Assembly: GCA_023433275.1 (NCBI GenBank)
Contig: JAEZDN010000022.1
Location: 16,488-80,487, forward strand
DNA from: Verrucomicrobiota bacterium
GTDB taxonomy: Bacteria > Verrucomicrobiota > Verrucomicrobiia > Opitutales > Opitutaceae
Length of the DNA: 64,000 nt
Reading direction: 5' to 3'
Shown here: piece by piece, positions 1 through 9,125 of the stretch
Numbering within the stretch: position 1 is the first letter of the stretch
Layout of the letters: each line of letters begins with the position of its first letter
Made by a program: the position numbers and the translations under genes
Notes under the pieces: generated by a model
What the model was told of the DNA's origin: nothing
Database searches by the model: none
What the model saw: the letters and a program-made list of their open reading frames with translations, nothing else

Positions 1-42
1 CGCCATCACGACAGTAAACAGCAGGCAGGGTAAGATTTTCAT
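1..42 (-). CDS. 5' end of an exported protein (partial)
   Basis: Only the first 14 codons are in the window, reading leftwards from an ATG at 42. They encode MKILPCLLFTVVMA, a lysine followed by a hydrophobic run typical of the start of a signal peptide. The purine-rich GGCCACC precedes the ATG. The product cannot be named because the rest lies outside the window. Confidence 0.5.
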   Translation of the reverse strand, partial: MKILPCLLFTVVMA

Positions 43-108
43 GGTGGCCAAGGTGTTAGGTGTGCCTGACTTAAGAGGAGCAGCGCCGGCGGTGGCAAAT
101 CTATTTCC

Positions 109-1869
109 CTAACGAACCACGGTCCGCGGATTCACGAGGAGGACCATGTTATCCGTCAGTTTCTGGGGCGGCAGGTTGAGGGGAAAACTCGCCGGCATCC
201 GGCGCGTCACCAACCCCGCGTACACCCCGCCCCACCCGCCCGTGTCGTTCAAGCTGATGCTATCATCCTTACGGGCCGCCAATTCCGTGAAAAACGGCCG
301 GTCCAGCGTCACCGGCGTGAGCAGCAACGCCCCGATGTTCTGCTCCACGATTATTTGGGAAAAGTCGCGCAGCCGCTCCGGCTTGGCCCACACCCGCATC
401 TGCCCGTACCACGCCGTGCCCGCCGGCACATCCGTGGCCACGCCGGTGCCCGCGAGGAACCGCGTCTGCACGTCCTTGCGCAACTCGATGAAGAGGCTCG
501 GGAAATACGGCGGGTAATGAAAATGAATCTTCCGCGGCTCCAGGCAGTCCCGCGACAGCGGCAGGGCCTGCAGCATCAGGAGGCCGGCCGCGACCCATTT
601 CCAATGCGTGGCCAGCCGCGGCTGGCTGTCCACGAGGACCAGCAGGAACCCGGCGCCGAAAACCATGATCAATGGGGCAAGGTAGTGGGCGGGCAGCCGG
701 GGGCTTTCCCCCGAATTGAAGAAAGGCTGGCCCGCGAGCATTGCCACCAGCACCAAGGCGAAGCACCAGCGCACGCGGTTCACCGGCCCATGCCGGAATT
801 GATACGCCAGACCCGCCACGAAAAACGCCGTGAACAACATGCCGCCGCCCGACCAGATCCGCGACTGCAGGTTTTGCTCGAGGCCCGTGAGGCCCTTGTT
901 GCCCAGCTTGTTCAGGTCCAGCCCCGGCGCGTCGGCGCTCCCCAGGTTGCGCTGGGCGGCGGGTTCGGCCGTCGGATCGCCGGCCTTCAACGCCAGGTTT
1001 TGCCAGGCCAGGCCGAGCGGGTGCCCGACCACCAAGACATTCCGGACCAGCCAGGGCGTGACGACGAGCAGGAACACGCCCGCATACACGGCCAGCGCCG
1101 GCCAGCGCACGCGACCCCTGATCCCCCAACCCATATAGGCCGCGAGCACGAGGCCCACGAGACCGCCCGAATATTCGGTGAGAAACAACAACCCCGCCAG
1201 CGCGCCCAAACCGGCCATCCTCCCGGCCAGACCGCGCGACCACCCCGGCGAATCGGCCAGCCGTTGCTCGACGCCCGCAAGCACATTGAAAAGCCCGAGC
1301 ACGATCACCATGAAAACCGTCAGCCCGCTCAAGGCCGCCACCTGTTCCCAAAGGCTGAGGGACAAGGCCGTGCCGAGCGTCGCCAGCCATGCCGCGCGGC
1401 GGTCGAACAGCTGTTTGGCCAAGCGCCAGGTCAGTGCGACCGCGACCCAGAACAGTGCCGCGTTCAAGATGAGAATCGCGTAATCCGGAGCCCACCCGTC
1501 CGGCGGCACCGGCCGATGGGCCCACGCTGAGTCGGGCAGCACGGCCAACGCGGCGGCCATGACCACGGCATAAAGCGGCGCATGATGAATCTCCGGATAG
1601 GGTTTCACTTCGCTGAACCGTTCCCGCCGGGCATCGAGCACCGCATGGGTCTGCGGATAGTTCACCAGCGTCGTGAATCCCTCGCCGCGCGCGACCTGCC
1701 GGGCCAGGACGGCTTGCTGCATGACGAATTCATTCGGGATCCCGTGAAATTGTTTCCACGAATAGACCGTCGTCAGCAGCAAGGCCGCCAGCCCGAGGGC
1801 AACCCGGGCGACCCAGCGCGCCCCGCGGCCGCTTTCCAGCCAGTGGATGATTTCCTGGGCGGATTTCAT
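109..1869 (-). CDS. Polytopic membrane protein, ArnT/PMT-like glycosyltransferase
   Basis: A 586-residue protein with one membrane segment near residues 20-38 and many further hydrophobic segments between about 95 and 440, then a soluble C-terminal part of about 140 residues. This is the layout of GT-C glycosyltransferases (ArnT/PMT/dolichyl-phosphate-mannose type), which move sugars from polyprenyl-phosphate donors on the outer face of the inner membrane. The first external loop (residues 40-115) holds acidic and aromatic residues as expected for that fold, but no diagnostic DE/DD motif is clear. It is convergent with nothing and lies 82 bp downstream of the sigma-54 regulator on the same strand. 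The acceptor cannot be told. It could also be a non-catalytic polytopic protein. Confidence 0.6.
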   Translation of the reverse strand: MKSAQEIIHWLESGRGARWVARVALGLAALLLTTVYSWKQFHGIPNEFVMQQAVLARQVARGEGFTTLVNYPQTHAVLDARRERFSEVKPYPEIHHAPLYAVVMAAALAVLPDSAWAHRPVPPDGWAPDYAILILNAALFWVAVALTWRLAKQLFDRRAAWLATLGTALSLSLWEQVAALSGLTVFMVIVLGLFNVLAGVEQRLADSPGWSRGLAGRMAGLGALAGLLFLTEYSGGLVGLVLAAYMGWGIRGRVRWPALAVYAGVFLLVVTPWLVRNVLVVGHPLGLAWQNLALKAGDPTAEPAAQRNLGSADAPGLDLNKLGNKGLTGLEQNLQSRIWSGGGMLFTAFFVAGLAYQFRHGPVNRVRWCFALVLVAMLAGQPFFNSGESPRLPAHYLAPLIMVFGAGFLLVLVDSQPRLATHWKWVAAGLLMLQALPLSRDCLEPRKIHFHYPPYFPSLFIELRKDVQTRFLAGTGVATDVPAGTAWYGQMRVWAKPERLRDFSQIIVEQNIGALLLTPVTLDRPFFTELAARKDDSISLNDTGGWGGVYAGLVTRRMPASFPLNLPPQKLTDNMVLLVNPRTVVR

Positions 1870-1951
1870 CGCGGGACCGCTTCGACCCCGGCGGGCCTGA
1901 CATGGGAAAAAGTCCCGCGGGCGGCGTTGTTTGCCTGGTGAGCCGTCCGCT

Positions 1952-3325
1952 TCATCCGCGGTCCATCACGTCCAACTCCGGCCATTGGGCGATCTTGCGG
2001 TGCAAGGTGCGGCGGCTGATGCCGAGCAACGTCGCCGCGCGCGTGCGGTTGCCCCGGGCCTTCATCAACGCCTCCTTGAGCAGGCGCTTTTCATTGTCCT
2101 CCACCGAGAATGGATTGGCCGGGGTCGGCGTGACCATCGAGGGCGGTGGCGCGGCCTCGCCCCGGAACTTCGGCTCGAGGTCGAACTCGCTGAGCTTGCC
2201 GCCGCGGCGCAACACGACGGCGTTTTCCGCGAAGTTGCGCAGCTCGCGAATGTTTCCCGGCCACGAGTAAGCCTGCAAATGCCGCATCGCGCCGGGCTCG
2301 ACCTGCACGGGCTCGTAACCGTTCTCCTTCGAGTAGACCTTGATGAAGTGCTCCAGCAGCACGGGAATGTCGTCCGTGCGGTCGCGCAGGGGTGGCGTGG
2401 TGATCCGCACGACGTTGAGGCGGAAATAAAGATCTTCGCGAAATTTCCCCTCCTTGACCATTTGTTCCAGGTTGCGGTTCGTCGCGGCCACCAGGCGCAC
2501 GTCGACGGTGATCGTCTTGGAACTGCCGATCCGCTCGAAACTGCGGGTCTCCAGAAAGCGCAGCAGCTTGACCTGGATTTCCGGCCCGATCTCGCCAATC
2601 TCATCGAGGAAAACCGTGCCGCCATCGGCCGATTCGAAACGACCCTCACGGCGCTCGGTCGCGCCCGTGAACGAGCCGCGCTCGTGGCCGAAAAGTTCGC
2701 TCTCGAGCAAGGTGGCCGGCAGCGCAGCGCAATGCACCGGCACAAACGGGGCCCGGGCGCGCGGGCTGGCCTGGTGGATCGCCTGCGCGATGAGTTCCTT
2801 GCCCGTGCCGGTCTCGCCCTCGATCAGGATCGTCGCCTTCGAGGGGGCGACCAACCTCACGCGGTCGATGACCTCGGCCAGGCGCGGGGAATGCCCGATG
2901 ATCGCGCCGACATTGAATTTCTCGTCGAGCCGCTCGTGCAATTGCTTCACCTCCACCTCGAGGGTCTTGGTCTTCAGCGCCCGCTGGATCAGGATTTCCA
3001 GGCGCTCGATCTGCACGGGCTTCGTGAGGAAATCCACGGCCCCGCGTTTCATCGCCTCGACGGCCGAATCAATGCTGCCGTACGCCGTCATCATGATCAC
3101 GGCCGGCCGGTGCGGGAGCGCCAGCGCCTTGTCGATTACCTTCAGGCCGCTCTTTCCCGGCATGCGCAGGTCGGTCACGATGACCTCGAACTCCTGGGCA
3201 TCCATCAGGTTGAAAGCCTCGTCGGCATTGGACGCCACCGACACGTCGTAGTTTTCCTGCAGCGCTTGCTGGAGCCCCTCCCGGGTGTGCTTTTCGTCAT
3301 CCACAATCAATACGCTGGGCACCAT
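1952..3325 (-). CDS. Sigma-54-dependent response regulator, NtrC family
   Basis: A 457-residue regulator with the complete three-domain layout. An N-terminal receiver (residues 1-118) has acidic pocket D9/D10, phospho-acceptor D52 and K102. The AAA+ domain (about 140-375) has Walker A GETGTGKE at 170-177, the sigma-54 contact loop GSFTGA at 217-222 and Walker B FLDE around 239-242. A Fis-type helix-turn-helix ends the protein (about 414-457, TRAATLLGISRRTLHRK). It should activate RpoN promoters after phosphorylation. No histidine kinase lies next to it, so its partner is elsewhere. The ATG at 3325 places MVPSVLIVDD at the start, as expected for a receiver. It is transcribed away from the small exported protein at 3466. 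Confidence 0.93.
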   Translation of the reverse strand: MVPSVLIVDDEKHTREGLQQALQENYDVSVASNADEAFNLMDAQEFEVIVTDLRMPGKSGLKVIDKALALPHRPAVIMMTAYGSIDSAVEAMKRGAVDFLTKPVQIERLEILIQRALKTKTLEVEVKQLHERLDEKFNVGAIIGHSPRLAEVIDRVRLVAPSKATILIEGETGTGKELIAQAIHQASPRARAPFVPVHCAALPATLLESELFGHERGSFTGATERREGRFESADGGTVFLDEIGEIGPEIQVKLLRFLETRSFERIGSSKTITVDVRLVAATNRNLEQMVKEGKFREDLYFRLNVVRITTPPLRDRTDDIPVLLEHFIKVYSKENGYEPVQVEPGAMRHLQAYSWPGNIRELRNFAENAVVLRRGGKLSEFDLEPKFRGEAAPPPSMVTPTPANPFSVEDNEKRLLKEALMKARGNRTRAATLLGISRRTLHRKIAQWPELDVMDRG

Positions 3326-3465
3326 GCGGCGATGAAGTCGCCCCGACGTAGGCCGGTCAACGGGAAATGAGACGAGGTGGCACAGGGCTCGTGCACTATA
3401 CAGTTGAAACCCGTTCCCGCTCGCGGCTCCTTAGCGGCCATTCCCTGTCCCATTCTCCCATCCCG

Positions 3466-3867
3466 ATGAAGCGCCTCCTTTCTATTTTCCTCCTTCTTGC
3501 CTTGTTCATACCGTCGGTCGCGGCCGACAAGCTGAAGGACATCGCCATCCAGCCCGGCGAGACCGTTTACGCGCGCTTCGAAATCGAGCGCAAGAAGCTC
3601 CGCCTGGTCGGCGTCTCCCGCGAAACGGATCCGAATGCCCAGGTTATCTTCACGACCCAGCTGGACGCGGAAAAGAAGACGCTGAAGCTCAAGGTGGAGA
3701 ACAAGCTGTCCAAGGACCTCGTGTACAAGGTCGTGATCAGCGCCAAGTCCCTGGGCCTCCGTTCGCCTGCCGTGGTCTCCCCGGTGGTGGCCGGCAAGGT
3801 GAGCTACGAGTCGTTCCCGGGGGCTGTCGAGGAAGTGCTGGCGTTTGATTTCAAGTTCCCGCGCTAA
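3466..3867 (+). CDS. Small exported protein of unknown function
   Basis: A 133-residue protein starting MKRLLSIFLLLALFIPSVAA, a classic Sec signal peptide with likely cleavage after SVAA. An in-frame start exists at 3367, but the ATG at 3466 is preferred because it puts the signal peptide at the N-terminus. The mature part (about 113 residues) is rich in beta-strand-like alternation and lysine and contains no cysteine, so it may be a small periplasmic beta-sandwich. I do not recognise the family. It is divergent from the NtrC-type regulator, so it is a possible target, but I found no well-spaced sigma-54 promoter in between. Confidence 0.6.
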   Translation: MKRLLSIFLLLALFIPSVAADKLKDIAIQPGETVYARFEIERKKLRLVGVSRETDPNAQVIFTTQLDAEKKTLKLKVENKLSKDLVYKVVISAKSLGLRSPAVVSPVVAGKVSYESFPGAVEEVLAFDFKFPR

Positions 3868-4014
3868 ACCGTTCGGGTCCGGCGTATCCGCCGCCGGCGA
3901 AACCGCCGACAGGATGATGCCTGGTTCCCGCAATCCTGCGACCCAGGAGAAACCGCTGGCAGTGGCATCGTGGGCGGAGATGCACGGTGGAGAGTACAAA
4001 ATACACCCGCCGCC

Positions 4015-4090
4015 GTCATCCTGAGCTAAGCGAAGGATCCAAGGGAAATGAAGGATGTGCGACGACCGCCTGGATCCTTCACTTCACTCA
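4015..4090. repeat. Family A palindromic repeat (right end fused to family B)
   Basis: The left arm begins GTCATCCTGAGCTAAGCGAA and continues GGATCCAAGG. The right arm CCTGGATCCTTCACTTCACT is its approximate reverse complement. The expected right terminus (GGATGAC) is missing; instead CTCAG continues as the start of the family B element at 4087. Full copies in this window are at 30239, 42564 and 47968. Confidence 0.75.
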
Positions 4091-4235
4091 GCCGGAATCG
4101 TGCAGTTGGATGGAGGGGCGGGGCTTGACCGCGCCCTTTTCTCGCTGCGGGAAACGAGGACGAGGACGAGCCACGCCCCTACAATCGAGCCGTTCGACCG
4201 CGCACACTGCGGAATCGCATTCTCCACGAGCTGAG
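4087..4235 (+). repeat. Family B MITE-like element, copy 1
   Basis: About 149 bp, bounded by CTCAGCCGGAA on the left and by CTGAG on the right (inverted). The core carries GACCGCGCCCTTTTCTCG and GACGAGCCACGCCCCTAC, shared with copies at 49566, 62682 and 63796. No transposase is encoded, so it would be non-autonomous. Confidence 0.7.
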
Positions 4236-4271
4236 GCCCGGCGGCGCGAGCCCACGCCAGTGTTCGGCCCA

Positions 4272-4306
4272 ACAAAAAGCCGCTCCCCAACCCGGGAAGC
4301 GGCTTA
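4272..4306 (-). terminator. Rho-independent terminator for tRNA-Phe
   Basis: On the minus strand the stem AAGCCGCT pairs with AGCGGCTT around a GC-rich loop and is followed by a short T run (TTTTTG). It lies 7 bases past the CCA end of the tRNA-Phe gene, in the right orientation to end its transcript. Confidence 0.7.
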
Positions 4307-4312
4307 AGAAAG

Positions 4313-4388
<76 letters not shown>

Positions 4389-4463
4389 CCAAACCAAAGA
4401 GGCCGAGATAAAAGGGCGGCCTCCGGACGCGTCAACGGGTAATTTTGGTTTACCGCCGATCGC

Positions 4464-5720
4464 TCAAAGCTGACGGAAAACCAGCGCGGCGTTCTGCCCA
4501 CCGAAGCCAAGATTGTTGGTGAGCACCGTGCGGACCTTGGCGGTGCGCTTCACGTTGGGCACGTAATCGAGATCGCACTCCGGATCGGGCGTCTCGTAGT
4601 TGATCGTCGGCGCCACCTCGCCGCTTTCGATCGTCTTGACACTGATGACCGCCTCGATGCCGCCCGCGGCTCCGAGCAGGTGACCCGTCATCGACTTCGT
4701 CGAGCTGATCAGAACCTTGCGCGCCGCGTCGCCGAAAACCTTCTTGATGGCGAGGGTCTCGAACTTGTCGTTGTACGGCGTGGAGGTGCCGTGGGCATTG
4801 ATATAGTCGATCTGGTCCGGGGTGACCCGGGCATCCTTGAGCGCCCGGCTCATGGCCTGCGAAAGCCCCTTCCCTTCCGGATCGGGTTGCGTGATGTGAA
4901 ACGCATCACAGGTCGCCGCGTAGCCGGCGAGCTCGCAATAGATGTGCGCCCCGCGCGCCTGCGCGTGTTCGAGGCTCTCGATCACCAGCACGCCCGCCCC
5001 CTCGCCCATGATGAAACCGTCGCGGTTCAGGTCAAAGGGCCGGCTCGCCTTCTGCGGGTTCTCGTTGTTCGTGCTCATCGCCTTCATCGAGCAAAACCCG
5101 GCGTAAGCCAGCGGCGTGATGGCGGCCTCGGCGCCACCGCAAACCATGACATCCGCCTCACCGCTGCGGATCATGCGGAATGACTCGCCGATGGCATGCG
5201 TCGCCGTCGCGCACGCGCTGACGATGCCAAAATTCGGACCGCGTGCGCCAAGCTCGATCGCCACCAGGCCGCTGCACATGTTGCTGATCAGCGCCGGGAT
5301 CATGAAGGGCGAAACCTTGCGGGGGCCGCGTTCGAGCAGGACCTTGTGCTGGTTCTCGATGGTCCACATGCCGCCGATGCCCGAACCGATGATCACGCCG
5401 ACGCGATCCGGATCGGCCTTGGTCATGTCGAGCTTCGACTCCGCCACGGCCTGCTTGGCCGCGCAGAAACCAAAATGCGTGTAGCGATCGTTGCGGCGAA
5501 CTTCCTTGGGGTCCATCAGGGTCGCCGGGTCGAAACCGCGCACCTCCGCCCCGATCTGACAGCTGTAATCCTTCGCATCGAAAAGCGACACGCGATCGAC
5601 GCCGCACTTGCCCGCCAGAAGGGCAGACCAGAAGTCGGCGACATTGTGCCCGAGGGAGGTGACAACACCCATGCCGGTGACTACGACGCGGCGGGAAGGA
5701 GAAGAGGGTACGGTTTCCAT
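4464..5720 (-). CDS. fabF: Beta-ketoacyl-ACP synthase II
   Basis: A 418-residue condensing enzyme of type II fatty acid synthesis, extending acyl-ACP with malonyl-ACP in the cytoplasm. The catalytic triad is visible: C170 in SACATATHA, H310 in NAHGTSTPYND and H347 in TGHLLGAAGG. Length matches FabF (about 410) rather than FabH (about 320). It is the last gene of fabG-acpP-fabF. A strong hairpin with a T run lies in the 83-bp gap after acpP, so its expression may be partly uncoupled from acpP. The ATG at 5720 gives a short N-terminal extension before RRVVVTGMG. Confidence 0.96.
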   Translation of the reverse strand: METVPSSPSRRVVVTGMGVVTSLGHNVADFWSALLAGKCGVDRVSLFDAKDYSCQIGAEVRGFDPATLMDPKEVRRNDRYTHFGFCAAKQAVAESKLDMTKADPDRVGVIIGSGIGGMWTIENQHKVLLERGPRKVSPFMIPALISNMCSGLVAIELGARGPNFGIVSACATATHAIGESFRMIRSGEADVMVCGGAEAAITPLAYAGFCSMKAMSTNNENPQKASRPFDLNRDGFIMGEGAGVLVIESLEHAQARGAHIYCELAGYAATCDAFHITQPDPEGKGLSQAMSRALKDARVTPDQIDYINAHGTSTPYNDKFETLAIKKVFGDAARKVLISSTKSMTGHLLGAAGGIEAVISVKTIESGEVAPTINYETPDPECDLDYVPNVKRTAKVRTVLTNNLGFGGQNAALVFRQL

Positions 5721-5735
5721 CGTGGATTCAGGTGG

Positions 5736-5783
5736 AAAATAAAAACGCCCTACCGGGCCAGCACTTGGCCAGACGGTAAGGCG
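5736..5783 (-). terminator. Terminator or attenuator between acpP and fabF
   Basis: Read on the minus strand, CGCCTTACCG pairs with CGGTAGGGCG (one G-T wobble), extended by TGGCC/GGCC, and is followed by TTTTTATTTT. This is a textbook intrinsic terminator placed between two genes normally co-transcribed. It would leave acpP mRNA in excess over fabF, suiting the high demand for acyl carrier protein. Confidence 0.7.
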
Positions 5784-5803
5784 ATCAGTTCAAAAGCCAA
5801 TGG

Positions 5804-6067
5804 TTAGCTCTTACCCGCCTTCTGCTGGATGTAAGCCGTCACGTCGCCGACCGTCTGGAGCTTTTCCGCGTCGGACTCGGGAATCTCGCCCTTGATCTCG
5901 TCCTTGAACTCTTCTTCAAAAGCCATGATCAGCTCGACGGTGTCGAGCGAATCGGCGCCAAGATCGTCAAGGAATGAAGCCTGCGGAGTAATTTGCTCCT
6001 CGTTAACATTCAACTGGTTAACGATAATCTCTTTGACGCGCTGTTCGATGGTTTTCTGGTCGGCCAT
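5804..6067 (-). CDS. acpP: Acyl carrier protein
   Basis: An 87-residue acidic protein that carries growing acyl chains on a phosphopantetheine arm. The attachment serine is in [18 protein letters not shown], about residue 40. An upstream in-frame start exists at 6109, but the ATG at 6067 gives the standard N-terminus [15 protein letters not shown] and the usual length. It lies 38 bp after fabG and 83 bp before fabF. Confidence 0.96.
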   Translation of the reverse strand: MADQKTIEQRVKEIIVNQLNVNEEQITPQASFLDDLGADSLDTVELIMAFEEEFKDEIKGEIPESDAEKLQTVGDVTAYIQQKAGKS

Positions 6068-6105
6068 GTGAGTAAAGTGAGGTGATAAAACGTGTGTGAA
6101 GAGGG

Positions 6106-6852
6106 TCACATGACCATCCCGCCGTCAACGGTAAAAACTTGGCCGGTGATGTAGCCCGCTTCCTCGGCGCAGAGGAAAGCTGTCATGTGCGCGATGTCCG
6201 CCGCCTCGCCCAGGCGTTTCAACGGAATGACCGACGTGATCTTCTCCGCCGCGTCCGCCGGCAACACCGCGGTCATGTCGGTTTTGATGAACCCCGGCGC
6301 CACGGCATTCGAGGTCACGCCGCGCGCGGCAAACTCCTTGGCGATCGACTTGGTGAAACCGATGAGTCCGGCCTTCGCGGCGCAGTAGTTCGCCTGCCCC
6401 GCGTTGCCCATGATGCCGACGACCGACGTGATGTTCACGATGCGGCCCCAGCGCTTTTGCGTCATCGAGCGCCCGATGTGCTTGGTCCAGTGATAGCAAC
6501 TCGTGAGATTGGTCGCGATCACCGAGTTCCAGTCATCCTCGGACATCCGGAACAGCAGGCCGTCCTTCGTGATGCCGGCATTGTTAACCAGGATGTCGAT
6601 CTGGCCGTATTCGGCCAAGAGGTCGGCGCTCGCCTTGGCCACGGCGGCGCCGTCGGCCACGTCGACCGCCAGAGCCCTGGCCTTCCCGCCCGCGGCGGTA
6701 ATGGCCGCGGCGGCCGCTCCGCAACTGTCCGCCGACTTGCTCACGCAAATGACGTTCACGCCGTTCTTCGCCAGCAACTCGGCGATGGACTTGCCAATGC
6801 CCCGGCCCGCGCCGGTGACAAGGGCCACACGATTATTATAGGTGAGGCTCAT
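6106..6852 (-). CDS. fabG: 3-oxoacyl-ACP reductase
   Basis: A 248-residue short-chain dehydrogenase that reduces 3-oxoacyl-ACP with NADPH. It shows the cofactor motif GAGRGIGKS near residue 13, the NNAG motif, and the catalytic Ser-Tyr-Lys set (NITSVVG, then ANYCAAKAG). The ATG at 6852 starts [16 protein letters not shown]; the longer in-frame reading to 6918 adds a non-conserved tail. It is the first gene of the fabG-acpP-fabF unit. Confidence 0.95.
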   Translation of the reverse strand: MSLTYNNRVALVTGAGRGIGKSIAELLAKNGVNVICVSKSADSCGAAAAAITAAGGKARALAVDVADGAAVAKASADLLAEYGQIDILVNNAGITKDGLLFRMSEDDWNSVIATNLTSCYHWTKHIGRSMTQKRWGRIVNITSVVGIMGNAGQANYCAAKAGLIGFTKSIAKEFAARGVTSNAVAPGFIKTDMTAVLPADAAEKITSVIPLKRLGEAADIAHMTAFLCAEEAGYITGQVFTVDGGMVM

Positions 6853-7035
6853 GGAGGGATAGGCCGCCCATGGCACGCGCTCGCGCCAACCGCCGCAAGC
6901 GCGAAGTTGCCGCGTCACCCCCGGGTCCCGCTCATCGCCTCCCTTCTCTTGCAGGGGTCGAGCTTGCTCGATCCGGCGTCAACCACCGGGAGGCGCGAAA
7001 CCTCCCCGAGAATCCGGTCCCTCCATCCCCCTAAC

Positions 7036-8208
7036 TCAATACACGTCGCGCATGTAGCGCTTGTCCTTCTTCATCTGCTTCACGTAGTCCGCGGCCGCCG
7101 CCGGCTCCAGGCCGCCTTGCTGCGCGATGATCTCATGCAACGCGAGATCCACGTCCTTCGCCATGCGCTTGGCGTCACCGCACACATAGAAGTGCCCACC
7201 GGCCTGGATCCACGCCCACAGTTCCGCCGCGTTTTCACGCATCCGGTCCTGCACGTAGATTTTCTGCGCCTGGTCGCGCGAAAACGCGAGGTCCACCCGC
7301 TGCACCCGGCCCGCGGCCAGCCACGCGTTCCACTCCTCCTCATAAAGATAATCGGTCGCCCGATGTTGATCCCCAAAGAACACCCAGTTCCGCCCGGCCG
7401 CACCGGACGCGATCCGGTCCTGCACAAACGCCCGGAAGGGCGCGATGCCGGTGCCCGGCCCAACCATGATGGCATCCTTCGCGCCGTCCTCAGGCGGTCC
7501 GAAATGGGAATCCGAGACGAACACCGGCGCGGGCGTGATCCCCACTTGGACCCGGTCCGCCAGAAACGTCGAGCACACGCCCGCCCGCTGCCGTCCGTTC
7601 GTTTGATACCGCACAATCGCGACCGTGAGGTGCACTTCCTCGGGATAAACCCGCGACGACGACGCGATCGAGTACAGGCGGGGCATGAGCTTCCGCATGT
7701 GGTCCACCAATTCCTGGGGCGTAAGCCGGGCACTGGGAAATTCCGCCAGCAGGTCCACGTACTCGCGCTCCGCCAGGTAGGCCGTCAGTTGCTCCTTCGC
7801 CTCCGGGGCCAACAGCGCCGCCAGCCGCGCCTTTTCGCCGGGCTCGACCGCCTTGGTCGCCAGCGTGTTCACGATCTTTGCCGTCGGGCCGGCCAACGCG
7901 AGCCGCGTGGTCAGGGCCTCGCGCAGGCTCACCGGCGCCGCGAGCTTCAGCATCGCCGGCGACACCGGTTCGTCGCCCGTCGCGCCGAGTCGCTGGATGA
8001 TCTCCGCCACATCCTCCACGCGGTTGGACGCGAAAACACCGAGTGAATCGCCGGCCTTGTACCGCAGGCCGCTGCCACGCAGATCCACCACGAAGTGCCG
8101 CGTCTCTTTCGCCGACCCCGGCTTGCTCAGCATTCTATTCTCAGTCACGCGGGCCGGGAACGGATGATCTTTGCTGTGGGCGGAGGTCGAAACGGTCGCG
8201 TCGCTCAT
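7036..8208 (-). CDS. CysJ-like FAD/NADPH reductase without a flavodoxin domain
   Basis: A 390-residue member of the ferredoxin-NADP reductase/sulfite reductase flavoprotein family. FAD-binding residues are seen in RLYSIASSS, NADPH-binding residues in GPGTGIAPFRAF and YVCGDAKRMAKDV, and the chain ends in the aromatic YMRDVY typical of the family. Full CysJ (about 600 residues) starts with a flavodoxin domain that is absent here. It probably passes electrons to a sulfite reductase hemoprotein or another partner, but none is encoded nearby. The start at 8208 (MSDATVSTSAH) is chosen over 8301 because the longer leader is arginine-rich and overlaps the divergent rluB region. Confidence 0.85.
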   Translation of the reverse strand: MSDATVSTSAHSKDHPFPARVTENRMLSKPGSAKETRHFVVDLRGSGLRYKAGDSLGVFASNRVEDVAEIIQRLGATGDEPVSPAMLKLAAPVSLREALTTRLALAGPTAKIVNTLATKAVEPGEKARLAALLAPEAKEQLTAYLAEREYVDLLAEFPSARLTPQELVDHMRKLMPRLYSIASSSRVYPEEVHLTVAIVRYQTNGRQRAGVCSTFLADRVQVGITPAPVFVSDSHFGPPEDGAKDAIMVGPGTGIAPFRAFVQDRIASGAAGRNWVFFGDQHRATDYLYEEEWNAWLAAGRVQRVDLAFSRDQAQKIYVQDRMRENAAELWAWIQAGGHFYVCGDAKRMAKDVDLALHEIIAQQGGLEPAAAADYVKQMKKDKRYMRDVY

Positions 8209-8348
8209 GAATCCGCCAATTCCCCTCCGCGTGGGAGCACGTGGCAAGCATGTTTCTTTTCCGCGCCTCGCGCGGCGGCGCGGGACTGCGACGGGCGCCA
8301 CAGGCTTTCCTTGTTGCCCCGTCCTCCCCGCCGTGCCATCGCCGTGAC

Positions 8349-9125
8349 ATGGAGCCGGTCCGCATTCAAAAATTCATCGCCGAGAGCGGCCTCTGCTCGC
8401 GCCGCGCCGCCGAAATCCTGATCAGCGAGGGCGAGGTCTACGTGAACGGCCAGAAGGCCGAACTGGGCCGGAAGGTCGACCCGTCCACCGACAAGGTCAC
8501 GGTCCGCGGCAAGGCCATCCGCGCCCAGGCGCAACCCAAGCTGGCCCTGGTCATGCACAAGCCTCGTGGCGTCGTCTGCAGCAACAGCGACCCCCACGCC
8601 GAGCGCACGATTTTCGACCTCCTCCCCCGCGAATGGGCGAAGCTCCGCCTCTTCTGCGCCGGCCGCCTCGACAAGGACAGCGAGGGCCTCGTCATCCTCA
8701 CCTCCGACGGCGACCTCGCGCACAAGCTCATGCACCCCTCGAACCTCGTGGTGAAACGCTATTACGTCTCACTCGAGGAACCCTTTCCCCACGCCCGCCT
8801 CCGCCAACTGCTCCGCGGCGTGCACATCGAGGGCGAACACCTCAAGGTCGAGCGCGCCAACCTCGTCAATCCCCGCGCCGACCGCAGTTCCACCGAGCTC
8901 GATGTCCACATGCACCACGGCAAGAAGCGCGAGATCCGCCAGCTCTTCACCGCGCTGGGGTTCGACGTGCGCCGCCTCCGCCGCTACCAGATCGGCGACC
9001 TCCGCCTCAAAGGAATTCCTTTGCGCGGCGTGAAACAACTTTCTAGCAAGGAAATCCAATCCCTGTTCGCGGTCCCCACGTCGTATCGCGATGAACCGGC
9101 CGCCCCCGCACCCGATGAAAACTAA
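8349..9125 (+). CDS. rluB: 23S rRNA pseudouridine synthase, RsuA/RluB family
   Basis: A 258-residue RNA-modifying enzyme. An S4 RNA-binding domain (residues 1-65, IQKFIAESGLCSRRAAEILI) is followed by the RsuA-type catalytic domain with the active aspartate in GRLDKDSEGLVILTSDGD. The ATG at 8349 (MEPVRIQKFIA) is preferred to 8241. It overlaps the next gene by 11 bp, suggesting translational coupling. RluB rather than RluE/RsuA is inferred from length and the full S4 domain, with moderate certainty. Confidence 0.88.
   Translation: MEPVRIQKFIAESGLCSRRAAEILISEGEVYVNGQKAELGRKVDPSTDKVTVRGKAIRAQAQPKLALVMHKPRGVVCSNSDPHAERTIFDLLPREWAKLRLFCAGRLDKDSEGLVILTSDGDLAHKLMHPSNLVVKRYYVSLEEPFPHARLRQLLRGVHIEGEHLKVERANLVNPRADRSSTELDVHMHHGKKREIRQLFTALGFDVRRLRRYQIGDLRLKGIPLRGVKQLSSKEIQSLFAVPTSYRDEPAAPAPDEN

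Larger units (their letters stand above)
3868..4273. other. Intergenic region made mostly of interspersed repeats
   Basis: No convincing gene. From about 4015 the stretch is occupied by a family A palindromic repeat that runs directly into a family B element (separate entries). Bases 3868-4014 show nothing recognisable. Confidence 0.6.

Noticed and set aside
269..1530. Long reading frames on other frames over the glycosyltransferase-like gene
   Set aside because: GC-rich shadow frames, rich in Arg and Pro, with no motifs.
3370..3400. TGGCAC-like sequence before the small exported protein as a sigma-54 promoter
   Set aside because: The GG and GC elements are 12 bases apart rather than 10, so the match is not acceptable.
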